Shown piece after piece: positions 16,476 to 24,925 of a DNA stretch of 64,000 bases. Position 1 is the stretch's first letter; the number at the start of each line of letters is the position of its first letter. The stretch spans positions 1-64,000 of the forward strand of contig CAMLGZ010000006.1 of assembly GCA_946479745.1 (NCBI GenBank), written 5' to 3'. A program made the position numbers and the translations under genes. Below the pieces are notes generated by a model, which worked only from the letters and a program-made list of their open reading frames with translations, searched no databases and had not been told where the DNA came from. Origin of the DNA: an uncultured Pseudoxanthomonas sp. (GTDB taxonomy: Bacteria; Pseudomonadota; Gammaproteobacteria; Xanthomonadales; Xanthomonadaceae).

Positions 16476-17325
16476 TCTCTTTTCGGACCCGGCCATGAAC
16501 GACGTTCAACGCAACGATTCCACCCAGCGGATCACCACGGTGACCACCGAACGCGGGGCCATAGCGCCGTCGCCGGTGAAGCTGGAAGCCAAGGGACTGG
16601 ATTTCTACTACGACAAGTTCCATGCGCTGAAAAGCATCAACCTGGAAATCCCCGAGAAGCGCGTGACCGCGTTGATCGGCCCCTCCGGTTGCGGCAAGTC
16701 GACGCTGTTGCGCATCTTCAACCGCATCTATGCGCTGTACCCGAAGATGGAGGCCAAGGGCGAAGTGATCCTGGATGGCGAGAACATCCTGTCGCCGAAG
16801 TATCCGATGAACCGGTTGCGCAGCAAGGTTGGCATGGTATTCCAGAAGCCGGTGCCGTTCCCGATGACCATCTACGAAAACATCGCCTACGCCATCCGCC
16901 ACCACGAGAACATCTCCAAGGCCGACATGAACGACCGCGTGGAGCACGCGCTCAACCAGGGTGCGCTGTGGGGCGAAGTGAAGGACAAGCTGGGCCAGAG
17001 CGCGCTGGGCCTCTCCGGCGGCCAGCAGCAACGTTTGTGCATCGCGCGCGCGGTAGCGCTGAAGCCGGACGTGCTGCTGCTGGACGAACCGACTTCGGCG
17101 CTGGATCCCATCTCGACCAGCCGCATCGAACAACTGGTCGAGGAGCTGAAGAAGGACTACACCATCGCCATCGTCACCCACAACATGCAGCAGGCCGCGC
17201 GCGTTTCCGATTACACCGCCTTCATGTACCTGGGCGATTTGATCGAGCACGATGTGACCTCGAATATCTTCTCCAGTCCTAAGAAGCAGCAGACGGAAGA
17301 CTATATAACCGGGCGTTTCGGCTGA
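16468..17325 (+). CDS. pstB: Phosphate ABC transporter ATP-binding protein PstB
   Basis: A 285-residue ATPase driving phosphate uptake: Walker [13 protein letters not shown]-loop [15 protein letters not shown], signature [14 protein letters not shown], Walker [14 protein letters not shown] and switch His in [12 protein letters not shown]. The ATG at 16468 overlaps the pstA stop; the ATG at 16495 (MNDVQRNDS) is an equally plausible start, and neither has a clear ribosome site. The product also signals with PhoU to PhoR in the Pho regulon. Confidence 0.96.
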   Translation: MTNLFSDPAMNDVQRNDSTQRITTVTTERGAIAPSPVKLEAKGLDFYYDKFHALKSINLEIPEKRVTALIGPSGCGKSTLLRIFNRIYALYPKMEAKGEVILDGENILSPKYPMNRLRSKVGMVFQKPVPFPMTIYENIAYAIRHHENISKADMNDRVEHALNQGALWGEVKDKLGQSALGLSGGQQQRLCIARAVALKPDVLLLDEPTSALDPISTSRIEQLVEELKKDYTIAIVTHNMQQAARVSDYTAFMYLGDLIEHDVTSNIFSSPKKQQTEDYITGRFG

Positions 17326-17362
17326 TCGCCGTCACGACATACAGGAATCAGGAGCAAACGCC

Positions 17363-18073
17363 ATGAGCACCCAACCGCACGAACACATCGTCAAAAGCTA
17401 CGACGAAGAACAGCGCCGCCTGGTCGGCGAGATCCTGCACATGGGCGGGATGGCCGTCGCCCAGCTGGAAGCCGCGCTGGACGTCGTGGAACGCCGCGAC
17501 GACCGCGCCGCGCAGCGCATCATCGCCAACGATGTCGAGATCGACAAACTGGAATCCAAGATCAGCCACGACGTGATGCAGCTGGCGCTGCGCGGGCCGA
17601 TGGCGCGCGACCTGCGCGAGATCCTGGCGGGCCTGCGCATTCCTTCCGATATCGAACGCATCGGTGACTACGCAGCCAATGTGGCCAAGCGTTCCATCGC
17701 GCTGAACGTGTCGCCACCCGTTCCCCACACCACCAACCTGCGCGCACTGGGCCGACTGGCCGCGCGCCAGGTCAGCGATGTTCTGGAGGCCTACCGCGAA
17801 GGCGACGCCGACCGCGCCCTGATGGTGCGTGCGCGCGATGCGGAACTGGATGCGCAGTACACCGCCCTGTTCCGCGAGCTGCTGACCTACATGATGGAGG
17901 ACGCGCGCAACATCACTCCCTGCACGCACCTGCTGTTCATGGCCAAGAACCTGGAACGCATCGGCGACCACGCCACCAACATCGCCGAGAACATCTGGTT
18001 CCTGATCCACGGCGACCAGCCCCTGCCCCCGCGCGATAAGCGCGACGACACCAGCACCACCGGCGCGGTCTGA
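17363..18073 (+). CDS. phoU: Phosphate signalling regulator PhoU
   Basis: A 236-residue helical protein with the two PhoU three-helix repeats; each holds the metal-binding E/DxxxD-type motif (DIERIGDYAANVA near residue 97 and NLERIGDHATNIAE near residue 195). It links PstB activity to the PhoR kinase so that Pho genes stay off when phosphate is plentiful. AGGAGC precedes the ATG. phoB and phoR are not in this window. A palindrome CCGGCGCGGT/ACCGCGCCGG spans the stop codon (18060-18082) without a T-run. Confidence 0.96.
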   Translation: MSTQPHEHIVKSYDEEQRRLVGEILHMGGMAVAQLEAALDVVERRDDRAAQRIIANDVEIDKLESKISHDVMQLALRGPMARDLREILAGLRIPSDIERIGDYAANVAKRSIALNVSPPVPHTTNLRALGRLAARQVSDVLEAYREGDADRALMVRARDAELDAQYTALFRELLTYMMEDARNITPCTHLLFMAKNLERIGDHATNIAENIWFLIHGDQPLPPRDKRDDTSTTGAV

Positions 18074-18210
18074 CCGCGCCGGCAGCATGAATCGCGAATA
18101 ACCAGCACGACGACCGGACGGGCGGCCGCGAACCCTTTCCCGCCCTACCCCTCTCTTTTGTCACTGTCAGGCATGGCGCAACGGCGGCATGCTGCAGTCA
18201 CGGAGAGGGA

Positions 18211-18753
18211 ATGAACAGCGCAATGGCGAGCACTCACTATTCGGCCGACGATCTGGCCGCCGCCCGCGACGGCGATCTTGCCGCACTGCAGCGCGTGCTG
18301 ACCCAGTCGCGCCAGAACCTGCGCCGCTACGCCGAATACCACTGCAACATCAACGACACCGAAGACGCGGTGCAGGAAAGCATGATCCTGGTCTCGCGCC
18401 GGATCGGCGATTTGCGCGTGCTGGAATCCTTCTCTTCCTGGCTGTTCCGTATCGTCAAACGCGAATGCAACCGTCTGAAACGCGGGTTACGCATGTTGAC
18501 GGGCGACGCGATCACCGAGGATATCCTGCCTTCCTGCAGCTTCGAACCGGTGGAGCTGCGCCATGATGTGGCCGCCGCGCTGGAGTCGCTGCCCCCTCAC
18601 TACCGCGAAGTCATCCTGCTACGGGACCTGGAAGGCTATTCCATCGAGGAACTGGCGCAACGTCTGGGACTGAACCGCGCAGCGGCCAAATCCCGCCTGC
18701 ACCGGGCGCGCGTACTGACCCGCGAGTACTTGATCCCGGCAGGCCCCGCATGA
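18211..18753 (+). CDS. ECF-type sigma-70 factor next to the bufferin genes
   Basis: A 180-residue extracytoplasmic-function sigma factor. Region 2 (DTEDAVQESMILVSRRI and FSSWLFRIVKRECNRLKR) would melt the -10, and region 4 (LPPHYREVILLRDLEGYSIEELAQRLGL then AAAKSRLHRAR) would bind the -35. It ends 108 bases before the bufferin precursor start and very likely controls that operon; ECF factors next to MNIO/DUF692 clusters are a known arrangement. No anti-sigma gene is visible on either side, so its release signal is unknown. The RBS GGAGAGGG lies just before the ATG. Confidence 0.88.
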   Translation: MNSAMASTHYSADDLAAARDGDLAALQRVLTQSRQNLRRYAEYHCNINDTEDAVQESMILVSRRIGDLRVLESFSSWLFRIVKRECNRLKRGLRMLTGDAITEDILPSCSFEPVELRHDVAAALESLPPHYREVILLRDLEGYSIEELAQRLGLNRAAAKSRLHRARVLTREYLIPAGPA

Positions 18754-18860
18754 CCGATTGCGCAAAGCCCGCGTTGCCGCAGTGCACACAGACCACCAAT
18801 CCATCACCGCTACACTTCCATCACAACCCGCGGTCAATCCGCATCCCCAGGAGCAATGCC

Positions 18861-19295
18861 ATGAGCAAGTCCAACCAGAAACCCGTTTCTCTCGCCCTCT
18901 CTGCCGCCCTCGTCGGTGGACTGGCCCTGTCCGCTTCGGCTTTCGCCATGCAGCCACTGGCCCAGGGTTACCTGCTGTCGGCCACCGCCGACGCCGGCGA
19001 GAAAGCCGCCGAGGGCAAGTGCGGCGAAGGCAAGTGCGGCATGGAGAAGGTCGACACCGACAAGGACGGCAAGGTCTCGCGCGCCGAATTCACCGCGGCC
19101 CATGCCGACAAGGCCGACAAGTTCGACGGCATCGACACCAACAAGGACGGCTTCATCGACGCGGCCGAACACAAGGCCCATTCGGAAGGCAAATGCGGCG
19201 AAGGCAAGTGCGGCGCGGACAAGAAGAAGACCGACGCCAAGGCCGACCATGCCGAAGGCAAGTGCGGTGAAGGCAAATGCGGCGGCAGCATCTGA
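18861..19295 (+). CDS. Bufferin/HvfA-like RiPP precursor with EF-hand pair
   Basis: A 144-residue exported precursor. The signal peptide ends near residue 29 (SAFA), followed by LAQGYLLSA, a motif typical of the HvfA/BufA2 family. Three copies of EGKCGEGKCG (51-60, 109-118, 132-141) give six cysteines, the residues that DUF692/MNIO enzymes convert to heterocycles in bufferins. Between the first and second copies lie two canonical 12-residue EF-hand loops (DTDKDGKVSRAE at 65-76, DTNKDGFIDAAE at 92-103). The predicted product is a periplasmic copper-sequestering peptide with added calcium-binding capacity. The start is set by CCAGGAG 8 bases upstream; an upstream ATG at 18750 overlaps the sigma stop but would block the signal peptide. 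Confidence 0.88.
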   Translation: MSKSNQKPVSLALSAALVGGLALSASAFAMQPLAQGYLLSATADAGEKAAEGKCGEGKCGMEKVDTDKDGKVSRAEFTAAHADKADKFDGIDTNKDGFIDAAEHKAHSEGKCGEGKCGADKKKTDAKADHAEGKCGEGKCGGSI

Positions 19296-19330
19296 TCCCT
19301 CGCGGCATCTGACCCCTCAGTGCTGATTGG

Positions 19331-20185
19331 ATGAAACCGATCCTGCCCGATACCAGTGCCGGAATAGGTCTGCGGCGCGCCCTGTTGGGCGCGCTGCAGG
19401 AAGCGCCCGCGGGCGCATTCGATTTCCTCGAATGCGCCCCGGACAACTGGATAGGGATCGGCGGCAGATACGGTGCGGCGCTGGAGCAATTGTCGGCACG
19501 CTACCCGATCACCTGCCATGGACTTTCCCTCTCGCTCGGCGGCGTTGCGCCGCTGGACGAGACTTTTCTGGCGCGCGTGCGCCGCTTCCTTGACCGCCAC
19601 CAGGTCGCCCTCTACAGCGAACACCTGAGTTACTGCACCGACGATGGCCATCTGTACGACCTGATGCCCATCCCCTTCACCGAGGAAGCCGTGCGCCACG
19701 TCGCCGCCCGCATCCGCCGCGTGCAGGAAGTTCTGGGCCGCCGCATCGCGGTGGAGAACGTCTCTTATTACGCCGCCCCCTACCAGGCCATGGACGAAGT
19801 CGATTTCGTCAACGCCGTTTTGGCCGAAGCCGATTGCGATCTGTTGCTGGACGTCAACAACATCTACGTCAACGCCATCAACCATGGTTACGACGCTCAT
19901 GATTTCCTGGCGCGCATGCCGGCGGCGCGCATCGCCTCGTACCATATCGCCGGCCATTACGACGAAGCGGACGACCTGAAGGTCGACACCCACGGTGCCG
20001 CAGTGAAGGAAGACGTCTGGTCGTTGCTGCAAAGCGCCTATCGCCTGCACGGCGTGCACCCGACCTTGCTGGAACGCGACTTCAACTTTCCCGCGATGCC
20101 GGTCTTACTGGCCGAAGTGGAATGCATCCGCGAGTTGCAGCGCGCCGCTTCCGATGTGACAGCTCCACTTTCCGCCCGTGGCTGA
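19331..20185 (+). CDS. MNIO-family (DUF692) RiPP maturase, HvfB/BufB type
   Basis: A 284-residue multinuclear non-haem iron-dependent oxidase of the MbnB/HvfB family, which modifies cysteines in precursor peptides. A TIM-barrel ligand set is visible: His63 (CHGLSLSLG), Glu97-His98 (YSEHLSY), Glu142 (AVENVSYY), Asp174 and Asn176 ([11 protein letters not shown]), His205/His209 (YHIAGHY), Asp219/His221 (DTHG) and Glu248 (LLERDFN). It follows the precursor gene by 35 bases and overlaps the partner gene by 8. Expected to act in the cytoplasm before export. Confidence 0.92.
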   Translation: MKPILPDTSAGIGLRRALLGALQEAPAGAFDFLECAPDNWIGIGGRYGAALEQLSARYPITCHGLSLSLGGVAPLDETFLARVRRFLDRHQVALYSEHLSYCTDDGHLYDLMPIPFTEEAVRHVAARIRRVQEVLGRRIAVENVSYYAAPYQAMDEVDFVNAVLAEADCDLLLDVNNIYVNAINHGYDAHDFLARMPAARIASYHIAGHYDEADDLKVDTHGAAVKEDVWSLLQSAYRLHGVHPTLLERDFNFPAMPVLLAEVECIRELQRAASDVTAPLSARG

Positions 20186-20927
20186 AACGCTGCGACAGCA
20201 ACAGTTCGAACTGGCCGCGCACCTGCGCGACCCCGACGCCCATGCGCCTCCTGCCGGGCTGGAGGACCGCCGCCTGGCGATCTACCGCGATCTTTTCTTC
20301 AATAATATCGAAGGGCTGCTGTCGGGTAATTTTCCCGTCATCCGCAAGACCCTGGGCGAGCAACGTTGGCGCTCGCTCGCACGCCGGTTCTACGCGCAGC
20401 ACCGCAGCCACACGCCGCTGTTCGCCGAGATAGGCCGGGAGTTCATCCGCTTCCTGCAGGAACGGGCCGAACGCGACACCGGCGATCCTGCCTGGCTGGC
20501 CGAAATGGCGCACTACGAATGGGTGGAACTGGGCCTGCAGATCGCCGACGACGAAATCCCCGCCCACGATGCGGCCGGCGATTTGCTGGTCGGTATTCCG
20601 GTGTTGTCGCCAACTGCATGGGCCCTGGCCTACGCCTGGCCGGTTCAGCGCATCGGTCCGGACTACCAACCAGAGGCACCAGCCGAAGCGCCGACATTGC
20701 TGCTGGTAAGGCGCGATACGCAGTACGAGATCCGTTTCGCGGAAATCTCGCCTTTGGTTTACCGTCTGATCGAAATCCTGCGCGGAGGCGAAAACAGCGG
20801 CCGCCAAGCGCTGGAGCAGCTGGCCGCAGAAGCCGGCGTCGCCGACCTGTCCGACTTCATCGAGCAGGGCCGCGCTATGCTCGTACGCATGCGCGAAGAA
20901 GGCACCCTGCTAGGCACAACCCCGTAG
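20178..20927 (+). CDS. HvfC/BufC-type RiPP maturation partner (DUF2063)
   Basis: A 249-residue protein. The N-terminal half is a DUF2063 domain ([29 protein letters not shown] near residues 32-60, then [11 protein letters not shown]), the second half a mixed alpha/beta domain ending in acidic helices. In bufferin and methanobactin-like clusters this partner binds the precursor leader and stimulates the MNIO enzyme. It starts with GTG inside the maturase gene, so the two are coupled. Its TAG stop lies in the head of a GTAG repeat. No DoxX-type HvfX/BufD gene follows. Confidence 0.88.
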   Translation: MAETLRQQQFELAAHLRDPDAHAPPAGLEDRRLAIYRDLFFNNIEGLLSGNFPVIRKTLGEQRWRSLARRFYAQHRSHTPLFAEIGREFIRFLQERAERDTGDPAWLAEMAHYEWVELGLQIADDEIPAHDAAGDLLVGIPVLSPTAWALAYAWPVQRIGPDYQPEAPAEAPTLLLVRRDTQYEIRFAEISPLVYRLIEILRGGENSGRQALEQLAAEAGVADLSDFIEQGRAMLVRMREEGTLLGTTP

Positions 20928-20992
20928 GAGCGCCCCATGGGCGCGAGCACTTCACTTGGGCGAAGGAGCTCGCGCCCATGGGGCGCTCCTAC
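20924..20992. repeat. GTAGGAGCG palindromic repeat at the 3' end of hvfC
   Basis: Perfect 25-base inverted arms (20924-20948 and 20968-20992) of the type GTAGGAGCGCCCCATGGGCG flank a 19-base loop. Bases 2-4 of the left arm form the hvfC stop codon. It is a REP-like element common in xanthomonads. Confidence 0.88.
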
Positions 20993-21026
20993 GGGAATCG
21001 TTGCGGGCTCTGCTACGCTTGTCGCG

Positions 21027-21653
21027 ATGAGCAACTCTGAAGAAGCGATCACCCCCACCCCCATGTCCCGCCGTTTTCGCGGTTTCCTGCCTGTGGTCGT
21101 GGACGTGGAAACCGGCGGCTTCGACTGGAATCGCCATGCCCTGCTGGAAATCGCGGTGGTGCCTATCGACCTGGACGAAAGCGGCGCGTTCGCCATGGGC
21201 GACACCGCCAGCGCGCATCTGATTCCCGCGCCCGGCACCGAGATCGACCCGAAATCGCTGGAGATCACCGGCATCGTGCTGGATCACCCCTTCCGTCTGG
21301 CCAAACCCGAGAAGGAAGCACTGGAGCACGTGTTCGCGCCGGTGCGCGCGGCGATGAAAAAACATGGCTGTCAGCGCGCGATCCTGGTCGGACACAACGC
21401 GCACTTCGACCTGAATTTCCTCAACGCCGCCGTCGCCCGCTCGGGACACAAGCGCAATCCGTTCCACCCTTTCAGCGTCTTCGATACGGTGACCATGGCC
21501 GGCCTGGCCTACGGCCAGACTGTACTGGCCCGCGCAGTGCAGGCAGCCGGCATGGAATGGAACGCCGACGACGCCCATTCGGCCGTCTACGACACCGAAC
21601 AGACCGCGCGATTGTTCTGCAAGATAGCCAACGCTTGGCCCAGGCCCGCCTAA
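21027..21653 (+). CDS. rnt: Ribonuclease T
   Basis: A 208-residue DEDDh 3'-5' exonuclease that trims tRNA, 5S and 23S rRNA ends. Motifs: Exo [12 protein letters not shown] (Asp26, Glu28), Exo [13 protein letters not shown] and Exo [14 protein letters not shown]. The ATG at 21027 follows the palindromic repeat by 35 bases. The family partner of this gene in many gammaproteobacteria is argG or lux-type loci; here it stands alone. Confidence 0.93.
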   Translation: MSNSEEAITPTPMSRRFRGFLPVVVDVETGGFDWNRHALLEIAVVPIDLDESGAFAMGDTASAHLIPAPGTEIDPKSLEITGIVLDHPFRLAKPEKEALEHVFAPVRAAMKKHGCQRAILVGHNAHFDLNFLNAAVARSGHKRNPFHPFSVFDTVTMAGLAYGQTVLARAVQAAGMEWNADDAHSAVYDTEQTARLFCKIANAWPRPA

Positions 21654-21655
21654 GA

Positions 21656-21835
21656 ACCTGTTCAAGGTCTCGTCCAAAAGAGCAATTTTTGCCACGGATC
21701 AGAGCAGATCGACGCGGATGAGCAAAGACTGAGCTACCTCAGCGTGATCTTGCCTGGCCGCTTGGCCCTATTCGTGTTGATCCGCTCTGATCCGTGGCAA
21801 AAAAAACGCTTCTGATCGAAACTCTGAACAGGCTC
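21656..21835. repeat. MITE-like inverted-repeat element
   Basis: An about 180-base element with outer arms CCTGTTCA (21657) and TGAACAGG (21826) and inner arms TTGCCACGGATCAGAGC (21689 on) and GCTCTGATCCGTGGCAA (to 21800). No coding capacity. It fills the space between the convergent rnt and rhtA-like genes. Confidence 0.78.
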
Positions 21836-21845
21836 CAAGGCAGCG

Positions 21846-22727
21846 TCAGTCGGGCACCGGTGCTGCTGACGGCGCGCGTGCGCCCAGTGTGGCGCCTGCC
21901 GAAGCGACCACTACCGCAATGATCGCCAGCCATTGCAGCAGGCCCAGTTGCTCATGCAGGAAGGCGAATCCGCACAACGCGCCGATGGCAGGTTCCAGAC
22001 TCATCAACATGCCGAAGGTACGCACCGGCAAACGGGTCAGGGCCACCATCTCCAGGCTGTAGGGCAACGCCATCGACAGCACGGCCACGCCGATGCCGAC
22101 CGGAAGCAAAGCGGGCGCCAGCAGCGCCATGCCCGACTGCAGCACACCCCACGGAACGGCCACCAACGCGGCGATGGCCGCGCCCAGCGCAACGGTCTGC
22201 GCGCCATGCTCCGCGCCCGACTTCTGCCCGAACACGATGTACAGCGCCCAGCACAAGCCTGCGCCAAGCGCATACGCAACACCCAGTGGGTCGAGCGCTT
22301 CGTGCTGTTGCGTCCAAGGCACCAGCAGCAACAGTCCTGCCACCGCCAGCACTACCCAACCCACGTCCCGCAGCCGACGCGATGCCAGCAGCGCCAGACC
22401 TAGCGGCCCCGTGAACTCAAGGACGATTGCGATGCCCAAGGGCACGGTTTGCAACGCAAGGTAGAACAGCGAGTTCATCACCCCCAGCGAAATGCCGTAC
22501 CCCACCAGCATCCGCCATGGCAGCGTGCGCCAAGGCATGCGCCACGGCCGCAGCACCAGCCACAGCAGCAAGGTTCCAAAACCCAGGCGCAGCGACGTGG
22601 CCCCCATCGCTCCGACCGCTGGAAACAGGCTCTTGGCCAGGCTTGCGCCCAGCTGGATGGAGAACATCGCTACGAGCAACAGCAGCACGGGCATCAATAC
22701 CGATGTAGTGGGACGTGGGGCGGTCAT
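21846..22727 (-). CDS. rhtA: EamA-family exporter, RhtA-like (threonine/homoserine)
   Basis: A 293-residue inner-membrane protein with about ten transmembrane helices arranged as two EamA/DMT repeats (first repeat around LGASLAKSLFPAVGAMGATSLRLGFGT, the second beginning with ALGAGLCWALYIVFGQ). The pattern matches RhtA, which exports threonine and homoserine and related amino acids; substrate remains an inference. I chose ATG at 22727 because it begins a normal short cytoplasmic N-terminus (MTAPRPTTSV); the longer frame upstream is Ser/Pro/Arg-rich shadow sequence. Confidence 0.82.
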   Translation of the reverse strand: MTAPRPTTSVLMPVLLLLVAMFSIQLGASLAKSLFPAVGAMGATSLRLGFGTLLLWLVLRPWRMPWRTLPWRMLVGYGISLGVMNSLFYLALQTVPLGIAIVLEFTGPLGLALLASRRLRDVGWVVLAVAGLLLLVPWTQQHEALDPLGVAYALGAGLCWALYIVFGQKSGAEHGAQTVALGAAIAALVAVPWGVLQSGMALLAPALLPVGIGVAVLSMALPYSLEMVALTRLPVRTFGMLMSLEPAIGALCGFAFLHEQLGLLQWLAIIAVVVASAGATLGARAPSAAPVPD

Positions 22728-22770
22728 TGAAGTGTCCGGTGTGGAATTGCGGTCGCCGAATATCGACGGC

Positions 22771-23955
22771 TCAGGGCGCGCGCACGCCGTGCTTGCGCAG
22801 GATCTCGCGCACGCGATCCAGTGGGATGGCTTCGGCGGTGTATCCATTGCCGCTGACCGTGGTGGCCATGAACAGCGAGTTGTAGATCGCTTCTTCGACC
22901 GCATCCACGCCGGCCTGGAATACGCCGCTCATCTCGTCGTTGGCCAGTTCGGTGGTGGTACGCCGTGGCGCATCGAAAGCGCGGCGCACCGAAGACGCGG
23001 TGGAGAACGCCAGCGCATAGTCGCCGCTGCCGTTGGACGCCGAACTGCCCGTGCGCCCCAGTCCCATCATCGCCCGCGAAGCGAGCCGCCGCAGATTGCG
23101 GTCGCTCAGCGGTGCATCGGTGGCGATGACAATGATCACCGACCCATCGCCGCGATCGTCGGCCGGCCCGTCCCCGATTCCAGGTTGTACTGCGACTGCA
23201 TTCTGGAATGCATAGCGTCCCAGCTCGCGGCCCACCGGCGCGCCCGCCACCTGCAGCACGCCGCCGAAATTGGTCTGCACCAGCACGCCCACGGTCCAAC
23301 CGCCAAGACTTTCCGGAAGCACGCGCGAAGACGTGCCGATACCGCCCTTCCAGCCGAATGCGATGGTGCCTGTACCTGCGCCTACGCTGCCTTCCTGCAC
23401 CGGGCCGGCCTTCGCGCTTTCCAGCGCGCGCCTGACCGCTTCTGCAGTGATCGGCCGTGCACGGATATCGTTGAGGTCGCCGTCGTTGGTCTCGCCGACC
23501 ACCGGATTGATCGAACGCACCTGCTGCATGTCCGGCTGCTGCAGCAACCACGCGGCCATCGCATCGGCGGCTTTCCACACGCACAGGGTGCAGGTGAGCA
23601 GGATCGGCGTTTCCAGTTCGCCCAGTTCGTTGATCTGCGTGCTGCCGGCGAATTTTCCGAAGCCGTTGCCGACGTGCAAGGCGGCAGGCACGCGCGAACG
23701 GTAGGCGTTGCCTTCATGCGGCAGGATCGCGGTGACGCCGGTACGTACGCGCTCGCCTTCGATCAGGGTCACCTGGCCTACCCGCACGCCGGCCACGTCG
23801 GTAATGGCGTTGTTGGCGCCCGGGGCGAATATTCCCGGCGCCACGCCCAGATCGCGCGCGCGCACGCGCTCCTGCGCGGCCAGCGGCGCGATCGAAGCGG
23901 CGAACAGCAAACCCACCGCGATGCAACGGAACAGGGTCAGTAACGGATTGCGCAT
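22771..23955 (-). CDS. Exported P1/S58-family peptidase (DmpA-like)
   Basis: A 394-residue N-terminal-nucleophile aminopeptidase of the DmpA/BapA family, self-cleaving into two chains. The processing point is Gly271-Ser272 in DGSVIIVIATDAP; Ser272 becomes the nucleophile. The signal peptide ends at LAAQ (residue 28), so the enzyme should be periplasmic. Family members release N-terminal D- or L-residues or cleave beta-Ala peptides; specificity cannot be told. CGGAGA lies 8 bases before the ATG. Confidence 0.88.
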   Translation of the reverse strand: MRNPLLTLFRCIAVGLLFAASIAPLAAQERVRARDLGVAPGIFAPGANNAITDVAGVRVGQVTLIEGERVRTGVTAILPHEGNAYRSRVPAALHVGNGFGKFAGSTQINELGELETPILLTCTLCVWKAADAMAAWLLQQPDMQQVRSINPVVGETNDGDLNDIRARPITAEAVRRALESAKAGPVQEGSVGAGTGTIAFGWKGGIGTSSRVLPESLGGWTVGVLVQTNFGGVLQVAGAPVGRELGRYAFQNAVAVQPGIGDGPADDRGDGSVIIVIATDAPLSDRNLRRLASRAMMGLGRTGSSASNGSGDYALAFSTASSVRRAFDAPRRTTTELANDEMSGVFQAGVDAVEEAIYNSLFMATTVSGNGYTAEAIPLDRVREILRKHGVRAP

Positions 23956-24000
23956 GCGATCTCCGTAGAGTGGTTCCGAAAAATCCCGGCGGCCGACCGG

Positions 24001-24744
24001 TCAGCGTCGCTGGCGCACCGCTTCGAACAGCGTGATGCCGGTGGCGACCGAGACATTGAGGCTTTCGATATCGCCCGGCATCGGGATCTTCACCAGACCA
24101 TCGCAATGCTCACGCGTCAGCCTGCGCATGCCGTCGCCCTCGCCACCCAGCACCAGCGCCACATTGCCGCGCAGATCGATGTCGTAGAGCGAAGCTTCGG
24201 CTTCTCCGGCAAGTCCATATATCCACACACCCAGCTGCTGCAGATCGCGCAGGCAGCGCGCCAGATTGGTCACCGGAAAAACCGGGAGCCGGTCCGCTGC
24301 GCCGGCCGAAGTCTTGCGCACCGTCGCGTTGACCGGAGCCGATTTGTCTTTGGGAATCACCACCGCCGTGGCGCCTGCCGCTGCCGCGCTACGCAGGCAT
24401 GCGCCCAGATTATGCGGATCCTGCACGCCGTCCAGCACCAGCACCAAGGCCTTGCCTTCGGCCGCCTCGATCAATCCCGCCAGCTCGCCCTCATCCCAGG
24501 TCTTGGCTGCGGCATAGCGCGCGACCGCGCCCTGGTGGCGTACCGATCCGCCGACGCCATCCAGCGCCTGCTGGGTGACACGGCGCACTTCGATGCCCTT
24601 GCGTCGCGCATTCTCTTCGATCTCGGTGATGCGCGAGTTCTTGCTGCCTGCTTCCAGCAGTATTTCGCGCACGTTGTCGGCATCGTTCTCGATGGCCGAA
24701 GCCACTGCGTTGATGCCGGCGATCCATTGGTTCTGTTTGCTCAT
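24001..24744 (-). CDS. rlmB: 23S rRNA Gm2251 2'-O-methyltransferase RlmB
   Basis: A 247-residue SPOUT-class methyltransferase with an N-terminal substrate-binding domain (WIAGINAVASAIE) and C-terminal knot: LDGVQDPHNLGACLRSA (motif 1 Asn/Arg), LVLGGEGDGMRRL (motif 2), and PMPGDIESLNVSVATGITLFE (motif 3). It modifies G2251 in the peptidyl-transferase P loop. It lies downstream of rnr on the same strand, as in many gammaproteobacteria (rnr-rlmB), but here a 150-base repeat separates them. Confidence 0.96.
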   Translation of the reverse strand: MSKQNQWIAGINAVASAIENDADNVREILLEAGSKNSRITEIEENARRKGIEVRRVTQQALDGVGGSVRHQGAVARYAAAKTWDEGELAGLIEAAEGKALVLVLDGVQDPHNLGACLRSAAAAGATAVVIPKDKSAPVNATVRKTSAGAADRLPVFPVTNLARCLRDLQQLGVWIYGLAGEAEASLYDIDLRGNVALVLGGEGDGMRRLTREHCDGLVKIPMPGDIESLNVSVATGITLFEAVRQRR

Positions 24745-24769
24745 CTAAGACTCTTCAATGCTGGCTTTT

Positions 24770-24918
24770 AACCCCCTCTCCCACCGGGAGAGGGGTTGGG
24801 GTGAGGGTACGGCGGAGTCCATGACGCTCAAACGCGACTGGTTCTTCCGCACCCTCATCCGCCCTTCGGGCACCCCATATCAAGTATGGGGCAGGCTCTT
24901 CTCCCGGTGGGAGAAGGA
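24770..24918. repeat. Composite CCCTCTCCC/GGGAGAGGGG repeat between rnr and rlmB
   Basis: Left end CCCCTCTCCCACCGGGAGAG plus GGTTGGGGTGAGGGTACGGCG, right end CACCCTCATCCGCCCTTCGGG and TTCTCCCGGTGGGAGAAGG. Each end is a small palindrome. Relatives occur at 33174-33311, 35236-35446 and 36974-37125. Confidence 0.85.
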
Positions 24919-24925
24919 AGCAACG

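Noticed and set aside
18750..18860. ATG overlapping the sigma stop, considered as the start of the bufferin precursor.
   Set aside because: It would put 37 non-conserved residues before a good signal peptide; the ATG at 18861 has a proper AGGAG site.
22728..22904. N-terminal extension of the RhtA-like exporter.
   Set aside because: Ser/Pro/Arg-rich sequence without membrane helices; the exporter's first helix follows the ATG at 22727.
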